64,000 bases of DNA from Ktedonobacteria bacterium brp13 (GTDB taxonomy: Bacteria; Chloroflexota; Ktedonobacteria; Ktedonobacterales; Ktedonobacteraceae): NCBI GenBank assembly GCA_015099395.1, contig AP024096.1, positions 5,931,485 through 5,995,484 on the forward strand, given 5' to 3'. The position numbers and the translations under genes are program-made. Below the pieces are notes generated by a model. The model ran no database searches, was not told the origin of the DNA, and saw only the letters and a list, made by a program, of their open reading frames with translations. How positions within the stretch are numbered: position 1 is the stretch's first letter; each line of letters starts with the position of its first letter. This document shows positions 43,976 through 51,769 of the stretch, piece by piece.

Positions 43976-45688
43976 ATGACTCCCGACTCTATTCGGGCAC
44001 AGAAGCCAAAGGCCGGTAAGTCCAGGATGGTATTCGTTTCACTCCTGGCCCTGTTCTCTATCTTGCTTGCAGCTTGTGGTAGCACCACTGGTCCTGGCAC
44101 TACCAGTAGTAGCCAGCCAATCATGAATATTATGGCGACTACCGGTGGCACGTTCGCTGCTGGCAACTTCAACCCATTCCTGAACACAAACGGTGGTGGT
44201 TTGTTTGGTGCCGCAGGTAATATCTACGAGCCCCTGGTCTTCGTGAATCGCTATACTGGTGCTCCGACCCCCTGGCTGGCCAAGTCTGCGACGGTTAGCT
44301 CCGATGCGAAGAGTGTGACCTTTGTCCTTCGCGACGGTGTCAAGTGGAGCAATGGTACGCCTTTCACGATGAAAGATGTCACCTTCACTCTTGACATGCT
44401 GAAGGCAAATCCTGCTCTCGACTTACAGGGTCTCTTCAGTTCTGGCCTCATCGATACGTATACCGCGACCGATGCAAACACCCTGCAAGTTACTTTGAAG
44501 AAGCCAACCTCGACCATTCTCTGGTCATTCGGCAATACTCCGATCGTTTCTCAGCAAGAGTATTCTCAGTTTAGCAACCCTGTCACAGCTGTGGACTCCA
44601 AGCCAGTTGGCACAGGTCCATACCTGTTCGATAAGTTTACGACGACTGCCTATACTTTCAAGAAGAATCCTAACTACTGGAACACTGCAATGGCACCGAA
44701 AGTCGATGAACTGCGCTATCTCGCCGTCAACGACAACACCGCTGCTCAGAACCAGGTTACCAGTGGTCAGATCGACTGGGCTGGTATCGGTTGGCAGAAA
44801 TCCTTCGATGCTCAGTTCTTGAATGACTCCGCGCACCATCATGAGTGGTTCATTGGTACCAACACTGTCTACCTGGAGCTGAACACCACCAGGGCACCTT
44901 TTAATGATGTGAAGGTTCGTCAGGCAATCAACCTTGCGATCAACCGCGACGAGATCCATACGAAGGCCGCTTTTTTTGCCAATCCTTCCAATGCCGCTGG
45001 TATCGTGACACCAACATTCCAAAGCTATGTCCCTTCAGCCTACTCTAGTCCTCTGGCACAGAATGCTGCTCAGGCTGCAACTCTGCTGCAACAGGCTGGT
45101 TACACGAAGGGTCCTGATGGCATTCTGCAAAAGAATGGTCAGAAGCTCTCCTTTAAAATTCAGGTTCCAAGTGGTTGGAGTGACTGGGAAGCATCAATCA
45201 CTGTCATCAGTAGCGATCTGAAGGCTGTCGGTATCGACGCCACAGAGCAGGCGCAGTCAACTTCCGACGTCATGCTGGCTGGCATGAAGGTTGGTAAATT
45301 TGATGCTGCTCTGATGTGGAGTGATGCTGGCCCTACACCTTACTTCCCCCTCAATGATCTCCTACGCAGCTCATATGCCCACAATGGGGCAAACCCTGCT
45401 CAGGGTACCAACTATGAAGGTTGGAATGATCCTGCCACCGATAAGCTGTTAGATCAGTATCTGGCATCCCCAGATCCTACTGTGCAGAAGCAGGCTATTG
45501 CTGGCATCGCCGATATCGCGGCAACTCAGGTTCCGGCCATTCCGTTGGACTACAACGCTGGTTGGGATGAGTACACCACGACCAACTTCACTGGTTTCCC
45601 TGATGCGAACAATGCCTATGATTACGGTTCTCCGTTCTACGGCGAAGACTCAACGTATGTTCTTCTTCACCTGTCACCGGTAAAATAA
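43976..45688 (+). CDS. ABC transporter substrate-binding lipoprotein, family 5 (peptide/oligosaccharide type)
   Basis: 570 aa. A type II signal peptide with lipobox LLAAC (Cys at ~37) is followed by a Ser/Thr linker and a family 5 extracellular solute-binding domain (Dpp/Opp type): FVLRDGVKWSNGTPFTMKDV, KPVGTGPYLFDKFTTTAYTF and VRQAINLAINRDEI are characteristic. This family also includes cello-oligosaccharide and other beta-glucan binding proteins, and the LacI and GH1 neighbours favour a sugar over a peptide substrate. GGAGG precedes the ATG. A hairpin follows and separates it from the permease genes. Confidence 0.92.
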   Translation: MTPDSIRAQKPKAGKSRMVFVSLLALFSILLAACGSTTGPGTTSSSQPIMNIMATTGGTFAAGNFNPFLNTNGGGLFGAAGNIYEPLVFVNRYTGAPTPWLAKSATVSSDAKSVTFVLRDGVKWSNGTPFTMKDVTFTLDMLKANPALDLQGLFSSGLIDTYTATDANTLQVTLKKPTSTILWSFGNTPIVSQQEYSQFSNPVTAVDSKPVGTGPYLFDKFTTTAYTFKKNPNYWNTAMAPKVDELRYLAVNDNTAAQNQVTSGQIDWAGIGWQKSFDAQFLNDSAHHHEWFIGTNTVYLELNTTRAPFNDVKVRQAINLAINRDEIHTKAAFFANPSNAAGIVTPTFQSYVPSAYSSPLAQNAAQAATLLQQAGYTKGPDGILQKNGQKLSFKIQVPSGWSDWEASITVISSDLKAVGIDATEQAQSTSDVMLAGMKVGKFDAALMWSDAGPTPYFPLNDLLRSSYAHNGANPAQGTNYEGWNDPATDKLLDQYLASPDPTVQKQAIAGIADIAATQVPAIPLDYNAGWDEYTTTNFTGFPDANNAYDYGSPFYGEDSTYVLLHLSPVK

Positions 45689-45697
45689 CCGTTGTTT

Positions 45698-45727
45698 GGT
45701 TGAGAGTAGAGCCTCGGCTCTGCTCTC
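45698..45727 (+). terminator. Intercistronic hairpin after the binding-protein gene
   Basis: Stem TTGAGAGTAGAGCC with GGCTCTGCTCTCAA (one mismatch, 2-nt loop), 10 bases past the stop codon. No strong U-tract, so partial termination or mRNA stabilisation is likely. That would give more binding protein than permease. The remaining 300 bases to the permease show no gene. Confidence 0.6.
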
Positions 45728-46027
45728 AATCTGGCTCTAGTCGTGAGATCCCTGGTCAGTAGATCGCTCTTAACTCCACAAGCACTCTCCATGGTAGATG
45801 TTTCACTAGCAGAGATCAGCAAACTGACAGTCATTAGAAAGCTGTATGCATTAATTGAGAGCCATGGGCGAACTCTATTCAGTATTACTGCCCTGCTCTT
45901 TGTGTAATTTGATGATCTTCTATCCCGTGGTGTGCTACTATATATATACAATAAGATATGGTCATGTGGGCGTGCCGAGTCAGGTCTATCTGATTGAAGA
46001 ATAGTACCATAGAAAAAGAGGTACGAG

Positions 46028-47038
46028 ATGCGTTATCTTATTCGTCGCTTAGCCTTTTACGTGGTCGCGCTCTGGGCTTCAGTGACGATTAATTTTGCCT
46101 TACCGCGGCTCATCCCGGGTAATCCCGTCGATGCGTATATCGCGCGGCTACAAGGGCAGGTCGCTCTTTCTCCTGCAACTATTCAGGCGCTGGAGGATCA
46201 GTTTGGTGGCAGTGACGCGCATAGCCCCATCCTGGTACAATATTTCCACTATCTGAGCAATATCTTACATGGTAACCTGGGCACGGCTTTTTCTCAAGGT
46301 GCTCTCCCTGTTACCATTGTCCTCGCGCATGCACTGCCATGGACGCTTGGCCTGGTTGGTGTCTCTACGATCATTAGTTTTATGCTCGGTACACTGCTCG
46401 GTATTGTCGCTGCCTGGAATCGCGGTAGTGCTTTGGATTCAATCGCTGTGCCGGTGACCACGTTCCTCTCCTCTATCCCATACTTCTGGTTGGCTCTGGG
46501 CCTGATCTATATCTTCGCTACGAATCTAGCCTGGTTGCCTGGCGGCTATGGTTTTGATCCCTACAATATAGATTTTATGGATCTACAAGGCTTTAGCTGG
46601 GAATACGTTGGTAGCGTCTTACAGCATGCTATCCTGCCTGCTCTTACTATTGTGATCAGTTCGTTCTCAGGTTGGCTGCTGGGCATCCGTAACTCGATGC
46701 TGACGACAATCTCTGAGGACTATGTATTGATGGCGCGTGCGAAGGGCCTTTCTAATCAACGTGTTATGTTGATGTATGCCGCTCGCAATGCCATTCTGCC
46801 GAGCGTTACCGGTTTTAGCCTGGCTCTGGGTTATGTCGTTGCTGGTTCTCTTCTGACTGAGATGGTCTTCTCTTATCCTGGCATCGGCTTTGTCCTCTAT
46901 AAGGCGATCAGCTACCTCGACTATAATCTGATCGAGGGGATCTTCCTGTGTATTGCTGTCACCATCTTGTTGGCTACCCTCCTCTCTGAAATAGCCTATT
47001 TATTCCTCGATCCGCGTGTGCGGCATGAAAGGGGCTAA
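46028..47038 (+). CDS. ABC transporter permease, DppB/OppB type
   Basis: 336 aa inner-membrane subunit with about six helices. Opens with MRYLIRRLAFYVVALWASVT, carries FALPRLIPGNPVDAYIARLQ (the conserved PGDP-like loop) and the EAA-type cytosolic motif in EDYVLMARAKGLSNQRVMLM. It forms the channel with the next gene product. It lies 339 bases after the binding-protein gene and 6 bases before the second permease. Confidence 0.94.
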   Translation: MRYLIRRLAFYVVALWASVTINFALPRLIPGNPVDAYIARLQGQVALSPATIQALEDQFGGSDAHSPILVQYFHYLSNILHGNLGTAFSQGALPVTIVLAHALPWTLGLVGVSTIISFMLGTLLGIVAAWNRGSALDSIAVPVTTFLSSIPYFWLALGLIYIFATNLAWLPGGYGFDPYNIDFMDLQGFSWEYVGSVLQHAILPALTIVISSFSGWLLGIRNSMLTTISEDYVLMARAKGLSNQRVMLMYAARNAILPSVTGFSLALGYVVAGSLLTEMVFSYPGIGFVLYKAISYLDYNLIEGIFLCIAVTILLATLLSEIAYLFLDPRVRHERG

Positions 47039-47044
47039 AAAGAA

Positions 47045-48001
47045 ATGCAGAATGTACACACCGAGACCATGACTCCTGGACATACCAACGCTGAGGTTGC
47101 GTTGGTACCAGACAGGAAGCGAGGCTTCTTGAACCTGCTCTGGGGCGTATTTACGGCGAATGCAGGGATGACTGTTGGCATCTGTATTATTGCCTTCTTT
47201 GTCCTGGTTGCGCTGATTGGTCCGTTCTTTATTACGATCAGTCCGGACATTCTGACCAATGATCTGAGTCAGGCCCCTTCGATCCATCACCTGTTGGGCA
47301 CAACACAAGAGGGCCAGGACGTCTTCTCGCGTATTGTGAATGGTGCTCGTCTCTCTCTTCTGACCAGCTTTACTGCCGCTGCTGGCGCGACGATTCTCGC
47401 GATGGTGGTTGGTCTGGTTGCTGGCTATTGTGGTGGTTGGGTGGATGACAGCCTGTCTCTGATCACCAATATCTTCTTGATCCTGCCAGGGATGCCGCTG
47501 GCAATCGTGATCGCGTCCTTTGCGGTTCATGGGACCGGGACGATTATTGTGGTGCTGTTGGTTACCGGCTGGTCGTGGGGGGCACGTGTCCTACGTGCGC
47601 AGACGCTCTCGATGCGTAACCGTGAGTTTGTGACGGCTGCGCGTACAACAGGCGAGGGGCTGGGTCGCATCGTCTTCGCTGAAATTCTGCCCAACGAGAT
47701 CGCGATTGTTGCCTCTAGTTTTGTTGGTACCTTTATCTATGCGGCTCTCGCCGAGGTCGCTCTTGAGTTTCTTGGTCTGGGTAATACCAGCATTGCAAGT
47801 TGGGGCACTATTCTCTACTGGGCGCAGCAACACAATGCGCTCCTGGGTGGAGAGTGGTGGGAGTTCGTGCCGGCTGGCTTATGCGTAGCTCTCCTTTGTA
47901 CAGGTCTGAGCTGTGTCAATTTCGGTATTGATGCTCTGGCAAACCCGGCACTACGTACACAGTCCAAACGGCAGAAGAAAAACAGGAAGGCGGTAGCATA
48001 A
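47045..48001 (+). CDS. ABC transporter permease, DppC/OppC type
   Basis: 318 aa. A ~35-residue cytosolic N terminus, then the DppC fold with HHLLGTTQEGQDVFSRIVNG, LRAQTLSMRNREFVTAARTT and ALAEVALEFLGLGNTSIASW. It pairs with the upstream permease. The start codon is 6 bases after that gene and its own stop is one base before the next, so the genes are tightly coupled. The basic tail (SKRQKKNRKAVA) is cytosolic. Confidence 0.94.
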   Translation: MQNVHTETMTPGHTNAEVALVPDRKRGFLNLLWGVFTANAGMTVGICIIAFFVLVALIGPFFITISPDILTNDLSQAPSIHHLLGTTQEGQDVFSRIVNGARLSLLTSFTAAAGATILAMVVGLVAGYCGGWVDDSLSLITNIFLILPGMPLAIVIASFAVHGTGTIIVVLLVTGWSWGARVLRAQTLSMRNREFVTAARTTGEGLGRIVFAEILPNEIAIVASSFVGTFIYAALAEVALEFLGLGNTSIASWGTILYWAQQHNALLGGEWWEFVPAGLCVALLCTGLSCVNFGIDALANPALRTQSKRQKKNRKAVA

Positions 48002-48002
48002 G

Positions 48003-49127
48003 ATGTCTGTATTCTCAGAGGCGGAACTTTTGTTAGATGTGCGTGGACTCAATGTTGATTACGAGGCCGATAACGGCACCGTCCATGCTGTCAAAGATGT
48101 AAGCTTTACACTGAAACGTGGTGAGATCCTGGGCCTGGCTGGTGAAAGCGGCTGTGGGAAGTCGACGCTCGCTTTCGGTGTCGCTCGCTTGCTACGCCCG
48201 CCGGCTATCACAACTGCTGGTGAGGTTATCTACTATCCACGAGATCGCGAGGAGAGCTCGCTTACACATATGCACAATCTACCGGTTGTCGATGGTGGTG
48301 TCGATGTGCTTTCTCTCACGCAGCGGCAACTGCGTGCGTTCCGCTGGAATGAACTCTCGGTCGTTTTTCAGAGTGCGATGAATGCCTTGAATCCTGTTCT
48401 CTCGGTTGGTTCACAGATCATTGATGTCTTGAAGACACACTGGCCGGGTAAAGGGCGCGACTACTATACTAAGCGCGCCATTGAGTTGCTCGATCTGGTC
48501 AATATTGCTCCTGATCGCTTGAAGAGCTATCCACACGAACTGAGCGGCGGGATGCGACAGCGTGTGGTGATTGCAATTGCGATGGCGTTGCGTCCAGAGC
48601 TGATTATTATGGACGAGCCGACGACCGCTCTGGATGTGGTAGTGCAGCGTGAAATCCTCGAGCTGATTAGCTCGCTCTGTAAAGAGTTTAACACTGCGCT
48701 GATCTTTATTACGCACGATCTCTCGCTCCTGTTAGAGCTCTCTGACAATATCGCGATTATGTACGCCGGTCAGATGATAGAGAAGGCGACGAGCTACGAT
48801 ATCTATAAGCATCCGCGCCATCCCTATAGCTATGGTCTGTTGCATGCCTTCCCGACTCTGCACGGTGAGCAGCGCAAGATCGCTGGTATCCCAGGCGCAC
48901 CGCCGGACCTCCGCACGTTGCCACCGAGCTGCGCATTTAACCCACGCTGTCCAATGGCCTTTGGTCCCTGTAGTACCATTGTTCCTTTGCTGCAACTTGC
49001 GACCCCCGGCGATCGACAGCAGGTTGCCTGCCACCTCTATAATCATGAGTTTAGCCAGCGTATCCCCGAAACTGAAGAGATTGCGGCCAGCTATGAGGCC
49101 CTGGCCGAAGGGAGTATTTCTCGATGA
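48003..49127 (+). CDS. ABC transporter ATPase, DppD/OppD type
   Basis: 374 aa. Walker A GESGCGKSTLAFGVARLL, signature ELSGGMRQRVVIAIAMALRP, Walker B LIIMDEPTTALDVV and switch His in ITHDLSLL. The C-terminal extension has the oligopeptide/dipeptide transporter domain with cysteines (PSCAFNPRCPMAFGPC), which in relatives bind an iron-sulfur cluster. One base separates it from the upstream permease and its stop overlaps the next start (ATGA). Confidence 0.95.
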   Translation: MSVFSEAELLLDVRGLNVDYEADNGTVHAVKDVSFTLKRGEILGLAGESGCGKSTLAFGVARLLRPPAITTAGEVIYYPRDREESSLTHMHNLPVVDGGVDVLSLTQRQLRAFRWNELSVVFQSAMNALNPVLSVGSQIIDVLKTHWPGKGRDYYTKRAIELLDLVNIAPDRLKSYPHELSGGMRQRVVIAIAMALRPELIIMDEPTTALDVVVQREILELISSLCKEFNTALIFITHDLSLLLELSDNIAIMYAGQMIEKATSYDIYKHPRHPYSYGLLHAFPTLHGEQRKIAGIPGAPPDLRTLPPSCAFNPRCPMAFGPCSTIVPLLQLATPGDRQQVACHLYNHEFSQRIPETEEIAASYEALAEGSISR

Positions 49128-50236
49128 GCGTTATAAACCAACCGGATCTGGCTCAGAACGCAGCGACTGCCCTCAAGATTGAGCATCTGCGTAAGGACTT
49201 CCCGATCCACAATGCCAATCCTTTTGTGAAGGCACATGCGGTTCACGCAGTTGACGATGCCTCGTTCGCACTGTATCCCGGTCGTGCAACTGCGCTGGTT
49301 GGGGAGAGCGGTAGTGGTAAGTCGACGATTGCGCGTGTCTTGTCCCGTCTGTACGATCCAACGGGTGGTAATATTCTTTTTAACGAGAAGCCCTTCAAGG
49401 ATGCGACGCTGCGTGAGTATCGTCGCCATGTCCAGATGATCTTTCAGGATCCGTTCTCTTCGTTGAACCCGATTCACGATCTACGCTATCATTTGAGCCG
49501 CCCGCTGCGCATCTATGGCTATGCCCGTAATCGCAACGAAGAGCAGGAGCAGGTATTGGACCTGTTGCGCCGTGTCAACCTGACTCCGGCTGAGCAGTTT
49601 ATCGAGAAGCTGCCGCATCAGTTGAGTGGTGGTCAGCGTCAGCGCGTTGCTATCGCACGTGCCCTGGCCGTACGCCCTGACGTACTGCTGGCTGACGAGC
49701 CGGTTTCGATGCTCGACGTCTCGATCCGCCTGGATATCTTGAACCTGTTGCTACGCTTGAAAAACCAGGAGCGTATCGCGATCCTCTTCATTACGCATGA
49801 CATTGCCAGCGCACGCTATTTCGCGGAGGAGACGCTGGTCCTCTATGCCGGTCAGATGGTTGAAGGTGGACCAAGCGAAGAGGTCATTCAGAATGCGAAG
49901 CATCCATATACGCAACTGTTGCTCTCCGCCGCACCGGACCCTGACCGCATCGGTCCTGATGGCAAGAATCATGAGAAGTTGCCGGCACGTGGTGAGATCC
50001 CAAGTTTAATCAATCCTCCAACTGGTTGTCGCTTCCATCCTCGCTGCCCACATGCGATGCCCATCTGTAAAGAGCGCTTTCCGGGTCGTACAGAGCTTGG
50101 GAATGGACATTGGACTAACTGTTTCCTGTACGGTGAGGGAACAGCAACCGCAACTACTAAGGGTTCGATACCGGTCATGCCACCGATCAGAAGGACCGGA
50201 ACCGTCAATGGTACATCACAACCCATGGAGAACTAG
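49124..50236 (+). CDS. ABC transporter ATPase, DppF/OppF type
   Basis: 370 aa. Walker A GESGSGKSTIARVLSRLY, signature QLSGGQRQRVAIARALAVRP, Walker B VLLADEPVSMLDVS and ITHDIASARYF. It has the same C-terminal cysteine-rich extension (GCRFHPRCPHAMPIC). Start overlaps the DppD-type stop by 4 bases. It completes the transporter: one binding protein, two permeases, two ATPases. The glucosidase gene begins 13 bases downstream. Confidence 0.95.
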   Translation: MSVINQPDLAQNAATALKIEHLRKDFPIHNANPFVKAHAVHAVDDASFALYPGRATALVGESGSGKSTIARVLSRLYDPTGGNILFNEKPFKDATLREYRRHVQMIFQDPFSSLNPIHDLRYHLSRPLRIYGYARNRNEEQEQVLDLLRRVNLTPAEQFIEKLPHQLSGGQRQRVAIARALAVRPDVLLADEPVSMLDVSIRLDILNLLLRLKNQERIAILFITHDIASARYFAEETLVLYAGQMVEGGPSEEVIQNAKHPYTQLLLSAAPDPDRIGPDGKNHEKLPARGEIPSLINPPTGCRFHPRCPHAMPICKERFPGRTELGNGHWTNCFLYGEGTATATTKGSIPVMPPIRRTGTVNGTSQPMEN

Positions 50237-50249
50237 ACAGGAAGAACTC

Positions 50250-51656
50250 ATGAGCAATAGAAACATAAATGAGATTGCCGTATTGTCATCGCCGGATGTC
50301 GAACTTTCTAGAACATTCCCTACGGGCTTTCTCTGGGGCGCTGCAACTGCCTCTTATCAGATCGAGGGCGCGGTCAATGAAGATGGACGTGGGGTGTCTA
50401 TCTGGGATACATTTGCCGCGACCCCTGGCAAGATATTAAACGGTGAGAACGGTGATGTGACGATTGATCACTATCACCGTATGCTCGCTGATCTGGATAT
50501 CCTATCCGAGATCGGTCTGGCTGCCTATCGCTTCTCGCTCGCCTGGCCGCGTATCCTTCCCAACGGGAGTGGTACAGTCAACGAGAAGGGTCTGGACTTT
50601 TATGATCGCATGGTTGATGCCTTGCTAGCAAAAGGTATCCGTCCCTTTGCGACACTCTATCACTGGGATCTGCCGCAGGCTTTGCAAGACGCTGGCGGCT
50701 GGACGAATCGCGAGACCTCCTATCGTTTTGCTGATTACGCCGAGGTTGTTGCGCGCCGGTTGGGTGATCGTGTACAGGATTGGATGACTCTGAACGAGCC
50801 ATGGTGCGCAGCCTATCTGGGCTATGGTAACGGCGTACATGCCCCTGGCATCAAAGATCGCCAGGCGGCGGTGAACGCAGCCCATCATCTCTTGTTGGGA
50901 CATGGCCTCGCAGTCGCCCGTATTCGTGAGAGCACACCTGCCACATCACGCGTCGGTATCGTCCTGAACTTTACGCCCGCCTATCCTGCCGACGACCGAC
51001 CGGAGACGATTCGTGATACCGCGTTTGCCGACATGTTCTCGAACCGCTGGTTCCTCGAACCCGTCACACGTGGTAACTATCCCGCTGGCTTCTTTGAGGC
51101 TATGCAGTTGACGCCACCGTTGATCGCAGAAGGTGACATGGAGATCATCTCTACGCCAATCGACTTTATGGGTGTCAACAACTATACTCGCAATGTCGTT
51201 GCTGGCTCTCCAACACCGGTTCTGGCTGACGAGGTTCGGACCGTCAATGTCCCGGGTGCGATCTACACTGAGATGGATTGGGAAGTCAACCCACAATCGC
51301 TGACCGACCTTCTGGTACGTCTGTATGCTGAATACGGAGTGCAGAATCTCTACGTCACTGAAAATGGCTCAGCTTTTGCTGACCAGTGGGATGGGGGTGC
51401 GCACATCCACGATGCCCAGCGTGTCGAATACCTGCGTGACTACCTCGCTGCAGTCAGTGATGCATTGAAACGTGGTGCCCCACTACGCGGCTATTTCGTC
51501 TGGTCATTAATGGATAACTACGAGTGGGAGCGCGGCTACAGCAAACGCTTCGGTGTTGTCTATGTCGACTATCCTACCCAGCGTCGTATTATCAAAGATA
51601 GTGGACGCTGGTACCAATCCTTCCTGGCCGAATATAGTCAGGAACCAGTACAATAG
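50250..51656 (+). CDS. Glycoside hydrolase family 1 beta-glucosidase
   Basis: 468 aa, typical for the family. Retaining beta-glucosidase/beta-galactosidase with FLWGAATASYQIEGAVNEDG near the N terminus, acid/base Glu in WMTLNEPWCAAYLGY and nucleophile Glu in LYVTENGSA. WSLMDNYEWERGYSKRFG marks the C-terminal sugar-binding part. No signal peptide, so it hydrolyses imported cello-oligosaccharides or other beta-glucosides in the cytosol. The frame could extend into the preceding gene, but the ATG at 50250 has AGGAAG upstream and fits the family. Last gene of the transporter operon. Confidence 0.95.
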   Translation: MSNRNINEIAVLSSPDVELSRTFPTGFLWGAATASYQIEGAVNEDGRGVSIWDTFAATPGKILNGENGDVTIDHYHRMLADLDILSEIGLAAYRFSLAWPRILPNGSGTVNEKGLDFYDRMVDALLAKGIRPFATLYHWDLPQALQDAGGWTNRETSYRFADYAEVVARRLGDRVQDWMTLNEPWCAAYLGYGNGVHAPGIKDRQAAVNAAHHLLLGHGLAVARIRESTPATSRVGIVLNFTPAYPADDRPETIRDTAFADMFSNRWFLEPVTRGNYPAGFFEAMQLTPPLIAEGDMEIISTPIDFMGVNNYTRNVVAGSPTPVLADEVRTVNVPGAIYTEMDWEVNPQSLTDLLVRLYAEYGVQNLYVTENGSAFADQWDGGAHIHDAQRVEYLRDYLAAVSDALKRGAPLRGYFVWSLMDNYEWERGYSKRFGVVYVDYPTQRRIIKDSGRWYQSFLAEYSQEPVQ

Positions 51657-51694
51657 CTGCCGCTGCGTGCGCGCGAAGAAGAACTGAACCAGAA

Positions 51695-51738
51695 AAAAGG
51701 CCACCAACACAGAGGCGATTGCTTGTTGGTGGCCTTTT
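51695..51738. terminator. Bidirectional intrinsic terminator
   Basis: 14-bp perfect stem (AAAAGGCCACCAAC at 51695-51708 with its complement at 51725-51738) with A and T runs at the base. It lies between the rightward glucosidase and the leftward PBP gene and serves both. Confidence 0.92.
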
Positions 51739-51769
51739 CGTATAGAGTTACCTGGCGGAAAATCCTGTA

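Noticed and set aside
44525..45022. 165-codon minus-strand frame inside the binding-protein gene
   Set aside because: Antisense shadow, no start signal, strong family match on the plus strand.
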